Source: Longibacter salinarum (GTDB lineage Bacteria > Bacteroidota > Rhodothermia > Rhodothermales > Salinibacteraceae). Taken from it: 64,000 nucleotides of DNA. Shown one piece after another: positions 34,723 through 44,647 of this stretch (position 1 is its first letter; every line of letters starts with the position of its first letter). The notes beneath the pieces were generated by a model. The model was not told the DNA's origin and did no database searches. It was given only the letters and a program-made list of their open reading frames with translations. The stretch is taken from assembly GCF_002554795.1 (NCBI RefSeq), contig NZ_PDEQ01000006.1, forward strand, positions 1 to 64,000, in the 5' to 3' direction. The position numbers and the translations under genes were made by a program.

Positions 34723-35386
34723 GAGGCGATTGCTGAATTGTGTTGGAACGGGGCGTATCTGTACAGTGGCAAAAAGGGGAAGTTGCAGCCCGTTTCGCCT
34801 CAATATGGACCGTGATCCGGTGCTTTTCCTCCCTGAATTACGTCACCGTTACGTTTGGCGTTTGGAGAAGTGCGGCAATCCTGCTATGTTGTAATCAGTT
34901 GATCAAATCAAAAAAGTGCAGCGCTCGCCACGTCTGGCGGGCTTTTTTTATGTCCGAGCACGTGTTTGGCGGATGGGCCGGAAGCCGACACCGGTGAAGC
35001 TAGAGCCGATCTTCGGGAAGTTAGTGCGCCTGGAGGACACAGTCCGCCAAAAAGGTCAGAACGGTACGTCCGTGCACGTCTGCGCGGAGTCCGTTCGTTG
35101 TCGCAGCGATAACGTTCGTTTCTGCGAAGAGCCCTACGCCGACGGCCCGTCCCACGCCACGTCTTGGGATTCGTCGCCTCGGTATCCTCGAAGGCCGTAT
35201 GTCGATCGAATCCGGAGATTCATCCGGTTCCCCCGACGGCTGTCCGGAAAACTCCTACCGAGGACTGCAACAAGCGTGGACGCTTGATGTCTGCGGATGA
35301 GGAATGGCTCTGCGTCATTGTGCCGTATTGTCCGGTTGGGTCGCGATGCGACTCCTTCACTCGATACCCGACATACGGACAGTTCT
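34723..35386. other. Intergenic region with one terminator
   Basis: About 660 bases with no convincing gene. A hairpin with flanking A/T runs lies at 34923-34949. The rest (34950-35386) contains short frames of mixed composition that do not resemble proteins. Confidence 0.45.
34923..34949. terminator. Intrinsic terminator, bidirectional
   Basis: GCTCGCC (34923-34929) pairs with GGCGGGC (34936-34942, one G-T pair), followed by TTTTTTT; AAAAAA precedes the stem at 34911-34916. No gene ends just upstream on the plus strand, so it may serve a lost or unrecognised transcript. Confidence 0.65.
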
Positions 35387-35860
35387 ATGATTTCGATCGC
35401 CCGCACATTCACGGTCGCTCTGCTACTCGCAGGAATTCTGTCGTACCCGGCGTTCGGCCAGGTCGATGATCCCGGTCGCGCTATGCAGCACCAAATGCAG
35501 CAGATGCGGGACATGCAGTCCCACATGGATAAGTTGATGACGCGGACGCAGGAGATGTCGCGCATGATGGAGCAGCACATGCAGCAAGCTGAGGACCAGC
35601 AGCGTCGCGAGCAGTTGCAGCACATGCATCAGATGGGGCAGAACCTCGGGGAAATGGCCGGTCAGCTGAAGACGGCTGCCGAGCGTGCGCAAACGATGAA
35701 TCAGAACCGCGATATGCTGCGTCAGCAGAACGCCGAAGCAGAGATGGAGCAACTGCAGACGCGGCTCCATCGTCTGAGCGAAGACCTAACTGCAGCCGTG
35801 GAGTCGGTGGAGGCCATGTCGAAGAAGCTTGGCGTGACGACAGCAGCGAGCACGGACTAA
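35387..35860 (+). CDS. Exported Met/Gln-rich coiled-coil protein
   Basis: This is a 157-aa protein. The ATG giving MISIARTFTVALLLAGILSYPAFGQ provides a clear signal peptide, cleaved after residue 24-25. The mature chain is almost one long helix with Met and Gln at high density (QHQMQQMRDMQSHMDKLM, SRMMEQHMQQAEDQQ) and His-Met pairs (HMHQM). Periplasmic. Met/His-rich helices can bind Cu(I) or Ag(I), but that is only an inference. It could also be a simple structural or chaperone-like coiled coil. A terminator follows 15 bases after its stop. Confidence 0.65.
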   Translation: MISIARTFTVALLLAGILSYPAFGQVDDPGRAMQHQMQQMRDMQSHMDKLMTRTQEMSRMMEQHMQQAEDQQRREQLQHMHQMGQNLGEMAGQLKTAAERAQTMNQNRDMLRQQNAEAEMEQLQTRLHRLSEDLTAAVESVEAMSKKLGVTTAASTD

Positions 35861-35874
35861 CCCTCACACAACGT

Positions 35875-35924
35875 GCCGCTGGATGTCGTAACCGTTCGAG
35901 GTGCGAGATCCAGCGGCCTTCGTT
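35875..35924 (+). terminator. Intrinsic terminator after the coiled-coil gene
   Basis: GCCGCTGGAT (35875-35884) pairs with ATCCAGCGGC (35908-35917), a perfect 10-bp stem, followed by CTTCGTTTT. Confidence 0.75.
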
Positions 35925-35945
35925 TTATCCTTTCTCCAATTCGTT

Positions 35946-36860
35946 ATGCGCGTATTCCCGTTTCAGCCAGTTGGGCGCGTATCCAGACATTGCCTGCTCG
36001 CTCTCGTCGCCATCACGTGGATGGGCGTTTATGCTTATCCGGCGGATGCCCAGCAGTGGACGTACAACACCTCCCTCCGGTATTCCACTGGTACCTACAT
36101 CTTTTCCGAGCGGACGCACACGCTTGCATTTACACACGGCCTCGGCATTCGCGGAGATCGATATGATCTATCGTTTTCGATTCCTCTTCTCTACCAGTCG
36201 TCGCCGTGGATCTCGTACACGCCGATCGGGGGCGTTCCGTCCGGCGGTCCCCAGCAGGACGTGGTTCGGCAGCGGCGTGGACGACATGCTTCTACCGAGG
36301 GGCAGAGTAAGCAGTCGGGGTCCCGGTCGCGGGACACGGTCATTCTCCAGGACACCGTCAGCTACCAGGATGTGGGTATCGGCGACCCCTCCGTGTCCGC
36401 TTCTTTCGCTCTCATCACGAGCAAAGACCAGCGGCCGAGCATCCGGCTCACAGCATCGGCGAAGGCGCCCGTAGCTGACGAAGATTCCGGATTCGGCACG
36501 GGCGCATGGGACGGCGCACTCGGACTGCGGCTCACCCAGCGGGTGGAGACGTGGTTCCTCTTCGCGGACGTAGCGTACTGGTGGCTCGGCGATCTGGACG
36601 GGCTCGAACTGAACGACTCAATCGCGTACAGCGCATCGATCGGACGCGCGTTTCTCGATGGCCAGCTCGGCGCGTTGATCAGCGTAGCTGGCTACGAGGC
36701 TGAGATCATCGACAATGTAGAACCGCCCGTTCAAGTCGGCGCCGGACTGTCCTATTTTCTGGACAATGGGTCCTACGGAATCAACACCTCGTTCTACGTC
36801 GGCATCAGCGAGTCCGTCCCCGGCTTTTCCACGTCCATCGGCGGCTTCGTGAGGTTCTAA
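35946..36860 (+). CDS. Outer-membrane beta-barrel protein
   Basis: This is a 304-aa protein. The ATG at 35946 gives a signal sequence (HCLLALVAITWMGVYAYPADAQ). The mature chain alternates hydrophobic residues with the Tyr/Trp/Phe girdle of a beta barrel (QQWTYNTSLRYSTGTYIFSERTHTLAFTHGLGI..., ISESVPGFSTSIGGFVRF) and ends in Phe, as outer-membrane proteins do. One long, basic, Ser/Arg/Gln-rich segment (residues about 100-140) would be an extracellular loop. A transporter-like barrel of roughly 14 strands is plausible; ligand unknown. Confidence 0.65.
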   Translation: MRVFPFQPVGRVSRHCLLALVAITWMGVYAYPADAQQWTYNTSLRYSTGTYIFSERTHTLAFTHGLGIRGDRYDLSFSIPLLYQSSPWISYTPIGGVPSGGPQQDVVRQRRGRHASTEGQSKQSGSRSRDTVILQDTVSYQDVGIGDPSVSASFALITSKDQRPSIRLTASAKAPVADEDSGFGTGAWDGALGLRLTQRVETWFLFADVAYWWLGDLDGLELNDSIAYSASIGRAFLDGQLGALISVAGYEAEIIDNVEPPVQVGAGLSYFLDNGSYGINTSFYVGISESVPGFSTSIGGFVRF

Positions 36861-37389
36861 ACCTGGATACACGACCAGAGAAACCGATCGACACCGATGG
36901 TGGATTGCTGGCCCTGTGCCGAGTGCACCGTCAAATGTAGTTCAAGTAGTGGTTGGAGGTGCTGTTTGGCGGATGGATTCGAAGCCACACGAGCGAAACA
37001 AGAGCCGAAGGTCATGCTCCTGGTAGGGCCGAAGGTCGCCCTTTGGCACTGAGGCAATAAACCAGTGAGCGAAGACCGCGGAGCGCTCCAGCGAGCTATG
37101 TAGTCGGGCCGGACCGCAGGGAGTTGATTCTGTGGGGAGCTACGTGGCGAGCGACGTCATTTCGCGTGGGGCTGACCCCGGTGCTCCTACCATCACGCGC
37201 GCAACAACTTTGTAAGACGCTCTCTATCGCTGAATCCGTGCGTCCTTCTCCCTGTAAAGCTCGTCCGGGTCCCTGGAGGGAGGACCGTGAATCGCAACCA
37301 CACCGCGGGAACAGTAGTCCGTGGGATGGCGCCGGTGTTTTCACTTCAGATGTGGCCTTTCGTCTGATTCTTGTAACCTGCCTGAGGCC
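36861..37389. other. Intergenic region, no gene seen
   Basis: About 530 bases between two outer-membrane-type genes. Frames on both strands are not protein-like. No hairpin terminator or repeat strong enough to report. Confidence 0.45.
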
Positions 37390-37917
37390 ATGCAAAAACA
37401 ACGACTGCAAGCCGTCTCGACGATTGCTATCCTTCTTCTGATGCTGCTGACCGCACCGTCGGCCCAGGGGCAGGCCATCGTCAAGGTTGGGCCGCGCATG
37501 ACGGTCGAATTTGGGGATATCTCCGACGCCCCCGGTGACAGCTGGGCCCTCGGAGGGGACGCTCGTATCCGACACGAAGAGTATTCTATCCAGGCGAACG
37601 GCGCGATCGACTATTATTCCATCAACGACGACCTTAGCGTTCTCACCCTCGATGTGAACGCCGTGTTCGTCTTCATTACCGAAGATCAAGCCTTGATGCC
37701 GTATGTAGGTCTTGGCCTCGGCGTGGCTCGCGTTTCATCGAGCGGGGAGGTCGGAGAATCCTACTTCGGGGGAGATCGCACAGAGGCCGGGTTGAACATT
37801 GTCGGGGGGGCCGAACTCGACCTCGGTTTGCTCAGGCCGTTTGCACAGGCGCAATTCACCAACGGCAACGAGATTGACCGATTTGGAATGAGCGTGGGAC
37901 TGCTCGTTGCCTTTTGA
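37390..37917 (+). CDS. Small outer-membrane beta-barrel protein
   Basis: This is a 175-aa protein. The ATG giving MQKQRLQAVSTIAILLLMLLTAPSAQGQ yields a signal peptide. The mature part has eight likely strands (VKVGPRMTVEFGDI, WALGGDARIRHEEYSIQANGAIDYY, LSVLTLDVNAVFVFI, MPYVGLGLGVARVS, AGLNIVGGAELDLGLLRPFAQAQFT, FGMSVGLLVAF), the OmpX/OmpA-barrel-like plan with a C-terminal Phe. Function unknown. It is the last gene before the integrated element. Confidence 0.75.
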   Translation: MQKQRLQAVSTIAILLLMLLTAPSAQGQAIVKVGPRMTVEFGDISDAPGDSWALGGDARIRHEEYSIQANGAIDYYSINDDLSVLTLDVNAVFVFITEDQALMPYVGLGLGVARVSSSGEVGESYFGGDRTEAGLNIVGGAELDLGLLRPFAQAQFTNGNEIDRFGMSVGLLVAF

Positions 37918-37981
37918 CGGACGCGAGTGAGTCGTGGGCACGGCGAACCGGCTGTCCGCGCTTCAACGTTTCGGCGTGCGA

Positions 37982-38099
37982 CAAACAAAAAACCGCCCCA
38001 CTCCACCATGAGCAGGACGGCTTAATTGCCCGCTGGTATTCAGCGGACAGTGGCGTGGGAGGGATTTGAACCCTCGACCTCCGGGTTATGAATCCGACG
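37982..38099 (+). repeat. Left attachment repeat (118 bp) with a tRNA-Met fragment
   Basis: Identical base for base to 56034-56151; the first differing bases are 37981 and 38100. It contains the tRNA-Met terminator (stem 37990s-38022, T-run on the minus strand as AAAAAA) and a 49-base piece (38051-38099, minus strand) comprising the T-arm, variable loop, anticodon and acceptor 3' side. The anticodon stem is cut short, so this copy cannot fold into a tRNA. Confidence 0.92.
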
Positions 38100-38178
38100 G
38101 ATCCCTTTTCTTGTACCGTGGCTAAGTTGCTAATTCGGTTGGAGTTACAGAACGGAGGCCTCGAGGTCGCCGCCCCAA

Positions 38179-38197
38179 ATTGTACACAGTCTGTACC
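38179..38197 (+). promoter_or_regulatory. Candidate integrase arm site, left
   Basis: ATTGTACACAGTCTGTACC, 79 bases inside the left repeat. Nearly the same sequence occurs at 55868-55886 near the other end in the same orientation, and nowhere else that I noticed. Each contains two GTAC cores 11 bases apart. Confidence 0.4.
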
Positions 38198-38254
38198 CAA
38201 ACGAGCTGTTCGCTTCCCTCTTGAAGGCATTTCCTCACGATTTGCCTTCCAGTC

Positions 38255-39367
38255 ATGGCTTCCATTATCAAGCGCTCCGATCATTACTACGCACAGTTCT
38301 TCGATACATCCAAGACGCCGAAGCGACACCGCTTTTCCCTGAAGACAAGAGATGCTCACGAGGCGCGGCGCCGCATGGTGCGCCTCGAGGACGCCTATCT
38401 GCGAGGCGCGTTCGATCCGTGGACGGACGACCCCTGGACGTTCGACCAGCCGGTGTATGACCTACTACGGCTTCCCGAAGCAGAGCAGGCGTTCCTTTCA
38501 GAGAAGGAAGCGGCGGGGCGGCGCCCGAACACGCTTCGGACCTACCGGGAGGTGCTTTCCCTCTTTCGAGCTCAGGTCGACGGAAACCCTCGAGTCGATG
38601 ACATACCCGAAGACGCCCTCCAACGGTTTGTCTGGCGGTCGGACTTATCCCGGGCGACGCAGCATAAGCGGTACGGGCACCTACGCACCTTCTTCCGTTG
38701 GTGCGTTGCGGGCAGGCATGCTCGACGCAACCCCCTGGAGGCCGTAGAAGCCCCCAGGCGGCCCCAGAAGCTTCCAAAAGCGGTCCGGGTAAACGACCTG
38801 GATCGCATCTGCGCGGCTGTTTGGAAGGACTACAGGGCGAAGCTAGAGCGCGGTCACGTTCGCGACGGCGAGCTGATCTGGCGGGTGCCGCTGTTTCGGT
38901 TTGCCTTCTACACCGGAATGCGCGCATCTGAGCTCGCCCGGCTCCGCTGGCGCGACCTTGATCGAGAGCGGGAGTTGATTGTCATTCGAAGGCAAAAAAA
39001 CGGCCGCGAACAAACCATCCCGTTGACCTCGAGGGCGGCTTGCCAATTGCAGGAAGTCCGCGCGGGGGACCCGGAGGACTTCGTCTTTCGAAGCCCGACC
39101 TTTGACAGGAGGAAAAGAAGCACGCGCAGCTTCCGCGAGCGTGCCTCCAAGGCGTTTCGTGAGGCGAGGCGAAGGGCGGGGATCGAGCGAAAGCTCAACT
39201 TGCACTCGCTCCGCCACGGCTTCTGCACGCGCTTGGCCGAAGCGGGCAAGAGTGCTGTGGTCATCAAAGAGGCCGCCCGTCACGCAGATATCAGCACCTC
39301 CATGCGATACGTCCATATGGCAAACGACACGCTGAAGCGAGAACTAGCGGATGCCTTCGATGACTAA
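38255..39367 (+). CDS. int: Tyrosine recombinase (site-specific integrase)
   Basis: This is a 370-aa protein. N-terminal arm-type domain (residues 1-60), SAM-like core-binding domain (about 70-165: RRPNTLRTYREVLSLF..., RYGHLRTFFRWCV), and a catalytic domain with all six residues in place: R223 (FYTGMRASEL), K248 (RRQKNGRE), H317 and R320 (LNLHSLRHGF), H343 (ARHADISTSM) and Y352 (RYVHM). It should catalyse integration into and excision from the tRNA-Met site. Placement 155 bases from the attachment repeat supports that. No excisionase gene is evident; one may hide in 40455-42034. Confidence 0.93.
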   Translation: MASIIKRSDHYYAQFFDTSKTPKRHRFSLKTRDAHEARRRMVRLEDAYLRGAFDPWTDDPWTFDQPVYDLLRLPEAEQAFLSEKEAAGRRPNTLRTYREVLSLFRAQVDGNPRVDDIPEDALQRFVWRSDLSRATQHKRYGHLRTFFRWCVAGRHARRNPLEAVEAPRRPQKLPKAVRVNDLDRICAAVWKDYRAKLERGHVRDGELIWRVPLFRFAFYTGMRASELARLRWRDLDRERELIVIRRQKNGREQTIPLTSRAACQLQEVRAGDPEDFVFRSPTFDRRKRSTRSFRERASKAFREARRRAGIERKLNLHSLRHGFCTRLAEAGKSAVVIKEAARHADISTSMRYVHMANDTLKRELADAFDD

Positions 39368-39437
39368 CGCGTCTCTTCCTGTTCTATCGAGCCGAGAGGG
39401 GCGCGAGCTTGTTTGGGTCTCTCACGAAGCAAAAAAA

Positions 39438-39465
39438 GATCCCCCAGCCAGAGGGCTGAGGGATC
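39438..39465 (-). terminator. Intrinsic terminator of the minus-strand recombinase-like gene
   Basis: On the minus strand GATCCCTCAGCCC pairs with GGCTGGGGGATC around a 3-base loop, followed by TTTTTTT (39437-39431). It sits 18 bases after the stop of the gene at 39483 and between it and the integrase gene. Confidence 0.85.
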
Positions 39466-39482
39466 ATCGACTCACGAAAGGT

Positions 39483-40454
39483 TTAGCTGTCGGCCGCGCC
39501 AGGAGATGGGTCGGGCGGAGTGTCCAACCAACCGAAGGGCCGGTTCGTGCGAGGGGCCGTTCCCGGCTGCAACGGGAGAAACGGGAGGACCTTCGTGATG
39601 TCGCCGTGGCCGAGCCACCCAGCGATGGGATACAGTAGGTGTCCCGTCTGCACGAGGCTTGCGATAAACGTCTGTTGGCAGATGTCGAATCGAATGGATT
39701 CGGGAAGCCCCGCTTTGTGCCGTGCGGCGTCGAAGCCCTGGAGGAGACGGGTGGGACGAAGTGGCCGGTTGTCCGGCCCGACGAGCACGAATTGCGATTC
39801 GACATCCGCGCCGATCGCGTGCAGCGTGTCCCACGTCGCACGGAAGATGGGGATGAAATGAGTTGGTCCCTCAGGCGAGGCCGCGAGGCCAGCTGGGACG
39901 ATCGACCCGAGCGGATGGTGGATCATCCGCAATCGGAGCTGACACAGCTCTTTGGGGCCGAGGCCCGTCGTGATGGCAAGACGGACGGCCCAGTGCAGCC
40001 ATTCGTGGCGGTAGCGCGTCGGGTCGAACACATCCCCGCGCGTGAGGTGCGGGCGGAGCCGCTGCCACATGGCAGGCGAGAGGGAAGGCGGGGCGGCCCG
40101 GTCGCCGTGGGGGCCAAGGGCATCCTGGATATCGATCTCAAGAGCCGAGGCGTGGTAGGCGTAGCCGCGGCTGGCGGCCCATCGAACAAGCTCCTGGAGG
40201 ACGACAAGGCGTCGCTCAATCGTCTCGGTCGATGGCTCGTCGCGCGTTGCCATTTCGAGGACGAGCGGTCGGGACATCTGGTCGAGCGAGGCAGAGCCGT
40301 AGCGGGCTTTAAGTGGCGTCAGCACGCTCTTGTAGTAGCTAAGCGTGGCGGTGGAGGCAAAGGTGGAGAGTTCGGGCTGCATTCGTAGAATGGCCTCCCG
40401 AACAGAGATCGGCGTCCCTTCTTCAACGAAGGGAAAGCGAGGACGGTACGTCAT
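39483..40454 (-). CDS. Tyrosine-recombinase-like protein without a complete active site
   Basis: This is a 323-aa protein. The ATG at 40454 is preferred; an upstream ATG at 40574 would add 40 residues. A core-binding-type helical domain (residues 30-115) is followed by a domain aligned with the catalytic fold of tyrosine recombinases: WAVRLAITTGLGPKELCQLRL, then GFDAARHKAGLPESIRFDICQQTFIASLVQTG, then IAGWLGHGDITKVLPFLPL. Where active enzymes have Arg, H-x-x-R and Tyr, this has G166, F256-D-I-C259 and no Tyr; only H283 remains. It is therefore probably catalytically dead. It has its own terminator, so it is likely expressed. Confidence 0.7.
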   Translation of the reverse strand: MTYRPRFPFVEEGTPISVREAILRMQPELSTFASTATLSYYKSVLTPLKARYGSASLDQMSRPLVLEMATRDEPSTETIERRLVVLQELVRWAASRGYAYHASALEIDIQDALGPHGDRAAPPSLSPAMWQRLRPHLTRGDVFDPTRYRHEWLHWAVRLAITTGLGPKELCQLRLRMIHHPLGSIVPAGLAASPEGPTHFIPIFRATWDTLHAIGADVESQFVLVGPDNRPLRPTRLLQGFDAARHKAGLPESIRFDICQQTFIASLVQTGHLLYPIAGWLGHGDITKVLPFLPLQPGTAPRTNRPFGWLDTPPDPSPGAADS

Positions 40455-42034
40455 GGGTAGACAGTTGGCGATGGTCGGTTTTCGGATCGGTCCGTCGCTC
40501 GGAGGGAGAGCGAAGGCAACCGAGGGGGAGGGGGGCGCTTCGCGTTTCAACGAAGTCGCCCCCCTACCCACCATCGCAACCGGGGGGACGGTCTCTTGAG
40601 GTAGGCGGCCGTGCCAATCGAGAGCAAAAAATCACCCGATCCCGCGCAGTTTTAGTTAAGAAATGAGGGTGGGGAGGGGGCTGTAACCGACGGATGTTAC
40701 GTATTGAACCTGCTCTCGACGCTCGGCAATACGAAATGACCGATCACCCTATACTTATGCGAATTCAGCCTGACGCGGGCATTTTTTCGGGGTTTCTGGG
40801 CGCTTGAGGCGGATCTGAGGCTCGGCTGCCGGGTTCGTAGTGACCGAGAGCAGGGTATGCCCCTGCGAAGATCGACGTTGTCCCCCTCCCTTACGCCCCA
40901 CGATCCTGTAGCCCCCCCTTTACCTAGTCTTCGGGTTGCTACAGACGCACAAGGCTACATGCGGCCTCACCGTGGGATTCGTTATCGATACCGCCGAACA
41001 GGGAGCGGGTACTGAGAGAACGAGCGGCCCGGAAATGGGTGCGCGTAGTGGGGTCTTCGATCGACCTCGGACTCTGGCTGGTCATCGCCTCTCCACCGTG
41101 AAGCGAGAACCTGCTCCTTCGCCGCTTGCGGCGTCGAAGATGCGGCGCGCGTTCCACCGTAGACGCGCGCAAACATGATGAGGCGCAAACAAGATCAAGA
41201 AGTTGCGGATCAAGAAATCGCGCCTCGGTTGTTGGCAGTACGCGTCTGAGTGGGCTGGGATTGGACGGTACCTTAAGACTAGGGGTTGGTGTATCCGGAG
41301 GGAGTCAGTTAAGCAGGTCAAGTACACCCAGATCCGATTTTTTGCGTGCACTCTGGGATCGTCGCGTCAAGGCCCGAACGTTGCCTCGATGGACGCCCGA
41401 AGATGCTGTTGTATTTGTCTTCTGCAGGAAGCTAGGCGGTTCGACGATCGCGATGTGCACGAGCCGATGAGCAGGGATTACGCGCGCGTAAAGGAAGCGC
41501 GCGGTAGACAGTTTGTTGGTTCGCGAACGGACGCGGCGCTTCGCTTGAAAAGCAGCCTCGAGGCCGCCCCGGGAGGCAAAAAGAGTGAACGATGCTAGGG
41601 GAGAAAAAGACCACCTATGCGGCGACCCGCTGAGTAAAGCGCGGGTGACGTTCCGAAGTTATCCGAGTGGCTGGTGTAGTGCCCGATGGAATTGTAGCGC
41701 CAAATAGAATGATTGCGACAGTTCGTTGATCGCGTTACGACCGTTCATCGCTTGGGCGCTATGAAACGGAATTGCTTGGTCGGTCACGTCAACGAGCAAT
41801 CGTCTGTCGGCTGCCGATGTACTCCCTGTCTAGCGCAGTGTGGGCAGGCGGAGTTGATTGAAAAGCGGGGTATATGATTGCATGAGTTTATAGGCATGGG
41901 GATGACCGCCAAATACGTCGTTTTCACTTAGGTCGAGTTGGGATCGGGGCTTAGGTTTTGTATCATCCACATGCGGCTGTCCACATCGCGGCAGCCCTCG
42001 AGGTCACCTCTGCCATTATTAGTTTCGACAACTC
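40455..42034. other. Gene-poor stretch inside the element
   Basis: About 1.5 kb. Frames such as 41203-41598 (131 codons, Arg/Cys-rich) and 40936-41178 are not protein-like. Short runs (41140-41260) and the AT-richer end (41630-41950) could contain a small regulatory or excisionase gene that I cannot identify. GCCTCGAGGC (41567-41576) is a perfect palindrome that recurs at 55743-55752 near the other end. The hsd promoter must lie near 41900-42030. Confidence 0.4.
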
Positions 42035-44647
42035 TTGAGCGATATTCTCACGCTGCCGCAACTCGAGCGGCATCTCTACGCTGCTGCCGACATCCTCCGG
42101 GGAAAGATGGACGCCTCGGAGTTCAAGGAGTACATCTTCGGGATGCTTTTTCTGAAGCGTGCCTCCGACGTGTTCGAAGCGCGCTACGAGGAGATATTCA
42201 ACCGATGGATTGAAAAGGGGAAAAGCCCAGCCGAGGCTCGAAAACGGGCCGAGCACGATGCCCGGTACGGGAAGACGCTCTTCGTGCCCAAGGGAGCGCG
42301 GTGGCGCTACATCGACGCGTACGGGGACCGGGAGGACGTCTCCGTCATCACGGAAGGCGACGACGAATATACCGCGTTCGTGCAGGAGTTTACCGAGGAC
42401 GTCGGAAACCATCTAAACATGGCGCTCGGCGGCCTCGAGCGCGCCAACGCCGCGGAACTCGAGGGTGTGCTGGGGCACATCGACTTCAACCGGAAGGTGG
42501 GCAAGACCCGCCTCTCCGACCAGAAGCTGCGGGACCTGATCTCGCACTTCAACAAGTACCGCCTGCGCAACGAAGACTTCGAGTTTCCCGACCTGCTCGG
42601 TGCGGCGTACGAGTACCTGATCAAGCAATTCGCGGATACGGCCGGGAAGAAGGGCGGCGAGTTCTACACGCCTCGAGAGGTGGTTCGCCTTCTCGTGCGC
42701 TTGGCTGAACCGGAAGCGGGGCAGCGCATCTACGATCCGTGCGTCGGGTCAGGGGGCATCCTCGTTCAGGCCCGAGACTACGTGGTGGAGCACGACCAGG
42801 ACGCGGGCGACCTCGGCCTCTACGGTCAGGATGAAAACGGGGGCGTCTGGGCGATTTGCAAGATGAACCTGCTTCTGCACGGCATCCGGGGGGCCGACAT
42901 CCGAAACGAAGACACCCTCTCGAACCCGCAGCACCTCGAGGGCGGGGAGCTGATGCGCTTTGACCGGGTCATCACCAATCCGCCCTTCAGCCAGAAATAC
43001 TCGAAGACGAACCTCTCGCACGAGGAGCGCTTCCGTTACGGCTACACGTCGGCCCGCTCGAAGCGGGCGGACCTCATGTTCGTCCAGCACATGATCTCCT
43101 CCCTCCGCGTGGGCGGCAAGGTCTGCACGGTCATGCCCCACGGCGTTCTCTTTCGAAGCCGCAAAGAGCAGGGCATTCGCCAGGGGATGATCGAGGACGA
43201 CCTCCTGGAAGCCGTCATCGGGCTCCCGGGCAATCTGTTCTACAACACGGGCATCCCGGCCGCGATCTTGATCTTCCGCCACAAGGGAGACAAACCGGCT
43301 GAGCGCAAAGGGAAAGTACTCTTTATCAACGCCGACCGGGAGTACGAGGAAGGGCGTGCGCAGAACCATCTTCGCGCCGAGCACATCGAGAAGATCGTCT
43401 CGACCTATCGGACCTTTGAGGACGTGGACGGCTACGCGAAGGTCGTTCCGGTAGAGGACCTCGAGAACAACGACTGGAACCTCAACATCCGCCGCTACGC
43501 GGACAACGCCCCGCCTCCCGAGCCGCAGGACGTGCGGGCGCACCTCTACGGGGGCATCCCGGCGTCGGAGGTAGAGGCCAAGCAGGACCTGTTTGAGGCC
43601 CACGGTCTCGACCTCTCGAGCGTGCTCACGCATGCGTCCACCGGGAACGGCCACGGCGACTACTACGCGTTCCGAGACGCCCTCGAGACCAAGGCGGATA
43701 TCAAGAAGGCCATCGAGGCCGACGACGCGCTACAGGCCCAGGAGGAGGCCCTACGGGACGCGTTTCGCTCCTGGTGGGACGATCACCGAGCCCGGGTCAC
43801 GGCGCTCGCCGACGGGGCCGACGTGATGAAAGTGAGGGCCGACTTTCTCGACTCGTTCGAGGCGGCGCTCCGCCCGGTCGGGCTCCTGGATGAGTTCAAG
43901 GTGTCGGGGGTGATCGCGGAGTGGTGGGATGCGCTGCAGAACGACTTCCGGACGCTGTCGGCCCAGGGCTTCTCCGGGCTAATCGACTCGTGGGTGACCT
44001 CGATTCAGGATGCCGCGGCTCGGACTGATAAGGACGCGCCCGATCCGTTCGACCACCGTTGCATCCCGCAGCTCCTGGCGGACTATATCGCTGAAATCGA
44101 GGGGGCAGAGGAGGCTCTTTCAGAAGCGCAGGGGAGAAAGGATGCGTTCGAGAGCGGGGACCCGCCCGGTGACGACCCGGTGGATGACGACTGGGCCGAT
44201 GAGGACGCAGTTCGATACGACAAATTTCTCGGTGAGCACATCACCGACCTTGAGGCCGAGATGAAAGAGAACCCATCACGGGCTGCCGACTTGCAGGCTG
44301 CCATTAAGCACTGCAAGAAGCAGCAGGCGCAGTACAAGGCGATCAAAGCCGAGATCAAAGAGGCCAAGAAGACGGTCAAGCAACTCCGCGGGGAGCTGCT
44401 GGAGCGCCTCGAGGCGGCTCGCAAGGCGCTGGATACGGAGGCCGAGCAGGTCCTGGTCCTCACTGTGGCCCGCACCGTACTGGCAGACGAACTTTCCAGC
44501 TACGTCGACGTCCACCGGCAGCGCGTGGTGGCTGCGTTCGAGACGTGGTGGGACAAGTATCGGACGACGATGCAGGACATCAAGGCGCGACGCGAGCAGA
44601 CGACGGCGAAGCTGGATGGTTACCTCGATGCGATGGGGTATGCATAA
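42035..44647 (+). CDS. hsdM: Type I restriction-modification system, methyltransferase subunit with long C-terminal extension
   Basis: This is an 870-aa protein starting with TTG, since the HsdM N-terminus begins there ([41 protein letters not shown]). The N6-adenine methylase domain has [14 protein letters not shown], motif I DPCVGSGG (234-241) and motif IV NPPF (315-318). It methylates the specific site with HsdS and AdoMet. A typical HsdM is about 500 residues; here about 370 more follow, largely helical and charged, including [15 protein letters not shown] and a coiled coil ([27 protein letters not shown]). Operon start: hsdM, hsdS (8-base overlap), HEPN gene, STAND gene, hsdR. Confidence 0.93.
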   Translation: MSDILTLPQLERHLYAAADILRGKMDASEFKEYIFGMLFLKRASDVFEARYEEIFNRWIEKGKSPAEARKRAEHDARYGKTLFVPKGARWRYIDAYGDREDVSVITEGDDEYTAFVQEFTEDVGNHLNMALGGLERANAAELEGVLGHIDFNRKVGKTRLSDQKLRDLISHFNKYRLRNEDFEFPDLLGAAYEYLIKQFADTAGKKGGEFYTPREVVRLLVRLAEPEAGQRIYDPCVGSGGILVQARDYVVEHDQDAGDLGLYGQDENGGVWAICKMNLLLHGIRGADIRNEDTLSNPQHLEGGELMRFDRVITNPPFSQKYSKTNLSHEERFRYGYTSARSKRADLMFVQHMISSLRVGGKVCTVMPHGVLFRSRKEQGIRQGMIEDDLLEAVIGLPGNLFYNTGIPAAILIFRHKGDKPAERKGKVLFINADREYEEGRAQNHLRAEHIEKIVSTYRTFEDVDGYAKVVPVEDLENNDWNLNIRRYADNAPPPEPQDVRAHLYGGIPASEVEAKQDLFEAHGLDLSSVLTHASTGNGHGDYYAFRDALETKADIKKAIEADDALQAQEEALRDAFRSWWDDHRARVTALADGADVMKVRADFLDSFEAALRPVGLLDEFKVSGVIAEWWDALQNDFRTLSAQGFSGLIDSWVTSIQDAAARTDKDAPDPFDHRCIPQLLADYIAEIEGAEEALSEAQGRKDAFESGDPPGDDPVDDDWADEDAVRYDKFLGEHITDLEAEMKENPSRAADLQAAIKHCKKQQAQYKAIKAEIKEAKKTVKQLRGELLERLEAARKALDTEAEQVLVLTVARTVLADELSSYVDVHRQRVVAAFETWWDKYRTTMQDIKARREQTTAKLDGYLDAMGYA

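Noticed and set aside
34965-36980. Shared 14-mer TGTTTGGCGGATGG in two intergenic regions (34966 and 36962)
   Set aside because: Only a few further bases agree; exact 14-mers are expected by chance in a window of this size.
41203-41598. 131-codon frame in the gene-poor part of the element
   Set aside because: Cys/Arg-rich, no start signal, no domain; treated as non-coding.
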